Shown in pieces: positions 1 to 5,380 of a stretch of 5,380 bases of DNA. Numbering within the stretch: the stretch's first letter is position 1; each line of letters opens with the position of its first letter. The DNA is from Kiloniellales bacterium (lineage in GTDB: Bacteria; Pseudomonadota; Alphaproteobacteria; Kiloniellales; JAKSBE01), in NCBI GenBank assembly GCA_030067055.1, contig JASJAL010000295.1:1-5380 (forward strand), written 5' to 3'. Both the position numbers and the translations under genes were made by a program. A model generated the notes under the pieces. The model was given only the letters and a program-made list of their open reading frames with translations. It did not search any database and was not told the DNA's origin.

Positions 1-1613
1 TTTAGCAGCCAGGCGTGTTCGTCGGTGCCCGGCGGCAGCTGCTCGAGCAGGCGCTGCCAGTAGAGGCCGGCACTGGTGGCGTCGCCCTTGCGGCGGGCGG
101 CCTCGCCCAGGTGGAACAGGGCATCGGGGTTCGCCTCGTCCAGCTCCAGGGCTTTCTCCAGGGCCGCCACGGCTTCCGGCGGCGGCGGCGCGGTCGGGTT
201 GCCGGCGGCGATCAGGGCCTCGGCGTAGGCCACCCGGATTGCAGCGTCCTCCGGCTCCAATGCGATGATCTTCTTGTGGACCTCGGCCGCCTTCCCGGGC
301 TCGCCCAGCACGCCGTAGGAGCGCGCCAGCATGCGCCAGCCCTCGATGTCCTCGGGCTCTTTCTCCAGGCGCTCGGCGAGCCCTTCGACCATGCCGCGGA
401 TCATCGCCTGCTGGTCGTCCGTGCTCATGGCTTCGGCCGCCTTGATGTCCTCCGCGCTCGGCCCGCGCGGGCCCCCGGCGCCGTTCTCCAGGCCCAGCTC
501 GGCGGCGGCTTGCTGGAACTGCTGCTGGACGAAGGGCGCGCCGGGATAGGCCTCGGCGCCGCTCTGCAGCGCGGCCCGTGCGCCCTCGGCATCGCCGGCC
601 GCCGCGCGCAGCCGGGCCAATGCGATCCAACCCTGATAGTCCTTCGGGTTCTCGGCGAGCTTTGCGGCCAGCTCGGCCGGGTCCGTCGCGGTCTCGGCCG
701 CGGAGCCGCCGCCCGGCGCGGCGGCCACCACAGGTGCGGAAGGCAGCACCGCCGCCGGGTCCTCGCCCAGCTCTTCGGCCAGGGCCGTGGCGCGGCGACG
801 TACGGCCTCGGCCCAATCCGCCCCAGGGGGCGCGTCGGACAGCAGCGCGGCCAGGCCTTCCAGCGCCTTGCGCGGCTCGCCGTCCTGCTCCGCCGCCATC
901 GCCAGGTAGAAGCGCGCCCGGGGCTCGCCGGGATCGGATTCCAACGTCTTCTGGAAGGCGGCGCGGGCTTCTTGCGTGATCCGGCCTTCGGCGGCGAAGA
1001 CCAGGGCCTCGCCGCGCGCCGCGTTGACGAAGGGCAGGTCGTCGCGGATCTCCAGGGCTCGGTCGAGGGCGTCGATCGCCTCCGGATAGCGGCCGATCGC
1101 CATGTAGGTCTGGCCCAGGGTGATCCAGCCGTCGATGTCCTGGGGCTGTTCGGCCAGGCGGCCCTTGAGCCGGGTGATCATGGTCTGGATGTCGGGCAGG
1201 TCGCCCTGGGCTTGACCCGGCGCCGCGCCCTCGGCCACCGGGCGGGGGGTGGGGCCGGTTGCGCCGGGGCTGCCCAGCCAGGCGTAGAGCCCGAGCGCGG
1301 CCAGCGGCAGCAGGGCGCCCAGGACCGCCGGCAGGGCCCGGTCCAGCGGGCTGGCGGCGGCCGCGGCCTTGGTCTCGCGGTGCGCGTCGGCGGCCAGCAT
1401 CCGCCGTTGGATCTCCAGCTTCGCCGCCTCGACCTCGTCTCGGGTGACGACGCCGCGTTCCAGGTCGCGTTCCAGCTCGCGCAGCTGCGCGCGGCAGACC
1501 TCCAGCTCGTACTCGGCCCGCGCGCCGGGCACGGCCGGCTGGCGAAGGAAAGCCCAGACCAGCAGCCCGGCCGCCGCGAGGGCCATCGCGGCGAAAACAA
1601 ACCACAGCAGCAT
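1..1613 (-). CDS. ccmI: Cytochrome c maturation protein CcmI (CycH), partial, 3' end beyond left edge
   Basis: The reading frame is open from the ATG at 1613 to the left edge, giving 537 complete codons with no stop. CcmI is the inner-membrane part of the System I haem lyase that presents apocytochrome c to CcmF/CcmH. Seen: a membrane segment at residues 2-23, a charged coiled-coil-like stretch at 35-75 with the CcmI-type signature RELERDLERGVVTRDEVEAA, a second membrane segment at about 93-114, then a long periplasmic TPR region. Three TPR units carry a D-x-x-G-W signature (D159-W163, D325-W329, D422-W426). The length already exceeds my expectation for the family (roughly 370-460 aa), because the TPR module seems duplicated. 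The end resembles the usual CcmI C-terminal region, so probably only a few dozen residues are missing. The ATG at 1613 is chosen because it starts the first membrane segment; its ribosome site is weak (GGGAGAGA, 12 nt upstream). In cycHJKL-type operons ccmI is first, so ccmE, ccmF and ccmH probably follow to the left. Confidence 0.9.
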   Translation of the reverse strand, partial: MLLWFVFAAMALAAAGLLVWAFLRQPAVPGARAEYELEVCRAQLRELERDLERGVVTRDEVEAAKLEIQRRMLAADAHRETKAAAAASPLDRALPAVLGALLPLAALGLYAWLGSPGATGPTPRPVAEGAAPGQAQGDLPDIQTMITRLKGRLAEQPQDIDGWITLGQTYMAIGRYPEAIDALDRALEIRDDLPFVNAARGEALVFAAEGRITQEARAAFQKTLESDPGEPRARFYLAMAAEQDGEPRKALEGLAALLSDAPPGADWAEAVRRRATALAEELGEDPAAVLPSAPVVAAAPGGGSAAETATDPAELAAKLAENPKDYQGWIALARLRAAAGDAEGARAALQSGAEAYPGAPFVQQQFQQAAAELGLENGAGGPRGPSAEDIKAAEAMSTDDQQAMIRGMVEGLAERLEKEPEDIEGWRMLARSYGVLGEPGKAAEVHKKIIALEPEDAAIRVAYAEALIAAGNPTAPPPPEAVAALEKALELDEANPDALFHLGEAARRKGDATSAGLYWQRLLEQLPPGTDEHAWLL

Positions 1614-4600
1614 AGCGTTCTTCGATCTCTCCCGATGGCGACGCGCCGCCGCCGGAGCGGACACCAAGACCTCTCGTCCCGGCGCTGTCAATCCCGGCGG
1701 TCGCGGGCGACCAGGCCGAGTTTTGCCCCGGCCGCAACCTCTCTGCCAGTGTCTATGTAATGACCGGGAATGGGCTTGCCAGGCCAGGCCTTGGCCAGTC
1801 CCGCGTCGATGAAGCCGACCGGAGGTCGGGCGTTCAGTGCGAAATCGAGGCCGGCTCGGGTCGGTCCGACCCGAGCCGTGTGTCCCGATCCGCTGGAGCA
1901 GGCGCCGCGCGCGCCGTTACTTGCACTTGAAGCGGGCCTGGACGGTTGCCTTCAGGCCGTCGACCGCCGGCATACCACGCTGGTCGAAGTTGTCGTGGGC
2001 CCAGCGCATGAAGGCCCAGCGGACCTCATCGGCCCGATTGCCCTCGGGCGGCAGGCAGACCTTGTCCTGCTTGTCCAGGCCGGCGCGGATGTAGAGATCT
2101 GTGAAGCCCGAGACGTACTGCTCGCACTCCATCTCCAGGACCGCGCCGCCGCGGGAATCGTTGTCGCCTTCGACGCAGGGCTCCAGCAGGTCGGCCACCG
2201 TGTAGTCCGAGATGTCCGCCGCCGCCTGGCCCGCTGCCAGCAGCAGGCAGGCCGTGGCGGCCAGGAGGGTCTTTCCTCGCATCATCATCCGATCCTCCCT
2301 TCCAGTCCTAGGGCCGCTCGCGGGCGTAGGACTGCAGCGCCTTGCTCATGACCGCGCGATGCTGCTCGTTGTTGACGAAGGCCGGCGAGTTGACCTTGGC
2401 CCAGAGTTGCTCGTCGACCATGTTCTGGTGGCAGCCCATGCACAGACCGGTGCGCTCCATCTTCTCGCGGATGGCGGCCGGCAGCGGCCCGGTCAGCGGC
2501 CAGTGCGAGCCGACCGTGACCAGCTGCTCGCCTTCCCGGGAGACGATCTGCGAGAGGTCGTGGTCCAGCGCGGGCACCGCCGGCGACTGGGTCTTGAACT
2601 GCTTCGGGATGGTCTTGCCCTGGTTGGTCTCCAGGTCGACCACGAAGCCCTTCTCGTAGCCGTTCAGGAAGCGGCCGTCCTCGATCCCGTAGCCGATCGC
2701 CTTGGGATTGTTGTGGCAGCTCTCGCAGTCGCGGGCCTTGCGACCGGCCGTGTGCGGCTGCACCGCGGCGTGGTCCAGGCCCTTGCCTTCCGGGGTCATC
2801 CAGATCTCGTTCTCGACCACCGTCTTGCCGTCCTTGTCGATCACCGTGGTGATGACCTGGCAGCCAGGCATCATCGGGCTGACCCGGCCCTCGCCGTTGA
2901 CGCCCAGTGTCGGCGTCTCCCAGCGCAGGTAGGAGCGGGTCTCCGAGACCTTGCCCTCGCTCTTCAGGCCGTTGGTGCCCAGCGGATAGTCGGCCGAGAG
3001 GCCGTTGGGCTCGCGGGCGTTGGCGGTCTTGATCCAGTCGACGTCGGTCTTGCCCTCGGAATAGTCGACCGTGATGTGGCAGCCATAGCACTGCGGCGCC
3101 CAGTCGGCGTGGCAGGCATAGCATTCCATGGATTCCATGTGCTTGCCGACCGCCGCCATGGCGACCATCGCGTTCGGCGACTTCCAGGCGTCGTCGAGCC
3201 GAAGCTGCTTCAGGACCGGGACCTCGAAGTCGAGGCCGGTCGCCGAGTGCAGAATCACCCGCTTGCCCTTCTTGACGACGTTGCCATAGGGATTGCCGCG
3301 CGCGGTCAGCAGGTAGCCGTCCTCGGGCTCGTACTGGGTCGCGAACAGCATGTAGTCGGGCAGCTCATCGGTCAGGCCGCGCGCCTCGTCGCTCAGCTCC
3401 TGGGCGTGCTCCTCGCCGTGACCCAGCGGCAGCTCCCAGGGGAAGCTCTCGACCGTGCCGTGGCAGTCCTCGCATTCGATCTCGACCTGCGCCAGGGTGG
3501 TGCCGGGCAGGTTGCCGTCGCCGTGCATGTCGATGGAGGTGTGGCAGTCCTGGCACAGCAGGCCGCCGCGCGGGTTGCCTTCGCGGCTCTGCACCTGGTG
3601 GTGCAGGTCGTCCTTGATGAAGAGGTAGTTCTTGGTGTGCAGCTTGGGCTGCTTGCCGCCCGTGGCGTTGTAGGGGCTGCCGTAGGGGAACTCCATGATG
3701 CCCTGGTAGCTGACCCCGATCCGCTTGCCGCGGTTGTGGCAGGAGTTGCAGGTCTCGGACGGAATGCCGGAGTACTCCAGGCCGTTGTGGGCGACCTTGG
3801 ACTTGCGGGTCGCCTGCATGCGGTGGATCAGGATGCGTCCGGGCTGTTCCTTGTTGATGGTCGGGTCGCCGCCCTCGTAGAGGCCCTCGTTGGAATAGGG
3901 CACGTGGCAGGAGGAGCAGCCGGTGCCGCGGTAGTCGCCGCGCTTCTCGCGGCCCGACACGCCGACGTGGCAGCGCTGGCACTGCTGGCGCGAATAGGTG
4001 ATGCCGGCCCGGTTCGGATGCTGGGAGATGTCGTTGACGTCCAGGGCCGGGATCTGCTGCATCTCGGTCGGCATCTGGTCCGGATGAGCCTTGGCGAAGG
4101 CGGTCATGTATTCCTTGTAGGTGTCGGTGCCGACCGCCGGCTCGATGCCGTCCTCGTCCTTCTGGGCGTAGTTGCCCCAGACCACCTTGTGGTCGCTCTG
4201 CAGGCCCCAGGACCAGAAGTTGCCCTGGATCTTGCCGGCCTCGGTGTTCATCAGCGACTTCATCAGCCGCCCCGCGTAGCCCTGGTGGCACTGGCCGCAG
4301 GTCCGCTCGCCGATGAAGATCGACCCGGGGTCGGGGTAGAACATGTCCGGGCCGCCGTTCTCGGCGAGATCTTCCGGTGCGCCCTGGTGGGCGGCCTCGG
4401 CCTCGGTCGCCGCGGGATCGCCGCCGTGGCAGACAACGCAGCCGCCGGGATCGCCGAGGTCGGCGCCCATGGCCTCGATGGTGTCCTGCATGTCGCCGTC
4501 GCTGAAGCGCTCGATGCCTTCGTGGCAGCTCAGGCATCCTTCGGCGCTCACGGCCGCACCGACGCTGCAGAACAGCGCGAAGACGGCGGCCGCGGTCGAG

Positions 4601-5380
4601 GCAAGGATTCGGTCGGCAAGCAGCTTCATCGGTTTCCCCCTCCCAGAAGCCTTCTGGCTTGGTTGCGTCTGCGGAGGCATCACCTCCGGGAACCAAGGAT
4701 GTCAGGGTAACCAGATGGCCACCTGGATTCTATGGTTAAATTCGGCTAAAGCCTTGTTCTGCATAAGATTACCGGATCTGGCGGCTCGGGATAGTTCACG
4801 GGGCCGGCTCTGTCTTGGGCCGGTCGGCCTGCGCCAATATCCTGTTTTCATTGGAAGAACGCTATTCAACGCGGTCCGCCTGCGACGTCGGAATCGTCAG
4901 GCAGTATCACACTGTATTACTCGGATTTGGTGGCCGCAGAGGCCCGTTCGCGGTTCGACGCCCTGACAGTGTCGAGAGCCCGACCTATGGTTGTAAATGG
5001 CTATCGTGCCTCATGATTCGGGCCTGAAGGCGGCTGCCGCTCCCTGGTGCTACCGCGTCGACCCGTAACCTATTACCAGTATACGGCGATCCGAAATCTT
5101 AATCTTTCGTTAATAAGTGTTAATGACGGCTTAAAATTCACGTTCGCCACTATTTATGCTTTATTTATCCTAAATTTCCGCTAGATTGTTTCCTCAGGCG
5201 GCAATGGCGACCTCGTCAGCTACGGCAGGACCTAGGCAGGGGCCTGCTTCGGTGCCGCAACCCCCCACGACAGGTTGTGGATACAGACAACTCCTTGCGG
5301 CAAGTCCGTGCGGCTTCCGCACCCAAAGTCAAAGGGATTGCAAACATGAAGATTGTGTCTCGTTCCCGGTTGCGCCGGAT

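Overview
The window looks like part of a high-GC alphaproteobacterial chromosome, probably Rhodospirillales-like. This rests on the GC-rich coding sequence, a CcmI-type cytochrome c maturation protein, and tandem TTAA-N7-TTAA boxes of the kind bound by the alphaproteobacterial regulator CtrA. The taxonomic call is an inference; there is no marker gene in the window.

Layout from left to right. Positions 1-1613 (minus) are the 5' part of ccmI (cycH), cut by the left edge. Positions 1614-1916 are intergenic and hold a strong 13-bp palindrome, probably the terminator of the next operon. Positions 1917-2288 (minus) encode a small exported four-cysteine protein resembling the Rap1a/Tai family. Positions 2308-4629 (minus) encode a large periplasmic cytochrome with twelve CXXCH haem motifs. 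The cytochrome and the small protein are 19 bp apart and form a two-gene operon read right to left. Positions 4630-5345 are about 700 bp with no convincing gene. They hold the cytochrome leader, a possible operator, an AT-rich promoter block with four TTAA half-sites spaced by about one helical turn, and a leader able to fold into nested hairpins. Positions 5346-5380 (plus) are the first codons of a gene that runs off the right edge.

Working together: the 12-haem cytochrome would be exported by Sec and receive its haems in the periplasm from the Ccm (System I) machinery, of which CcmI is the apocytochrome-handling subunit. In several alphaproteobacteria ccmI heads the cycHJKL operon (ccmI-ccmE-ccmF-ccmH), so more maturation genes are expected just left of the window. 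The Rap1a-like protein is periplasmic and could be a partner or accessory of the cytochrome. The divergent gene at the right edge appears to be under separate, probably CtrA-linked, control.

The most interesting item is the cytochrome plus Rap1a-like pair: a 12-haem protein with long haem-free segments that I cannot match to a characterised enzyme, next to a haem-lyase gene with a duplicated TPR module.
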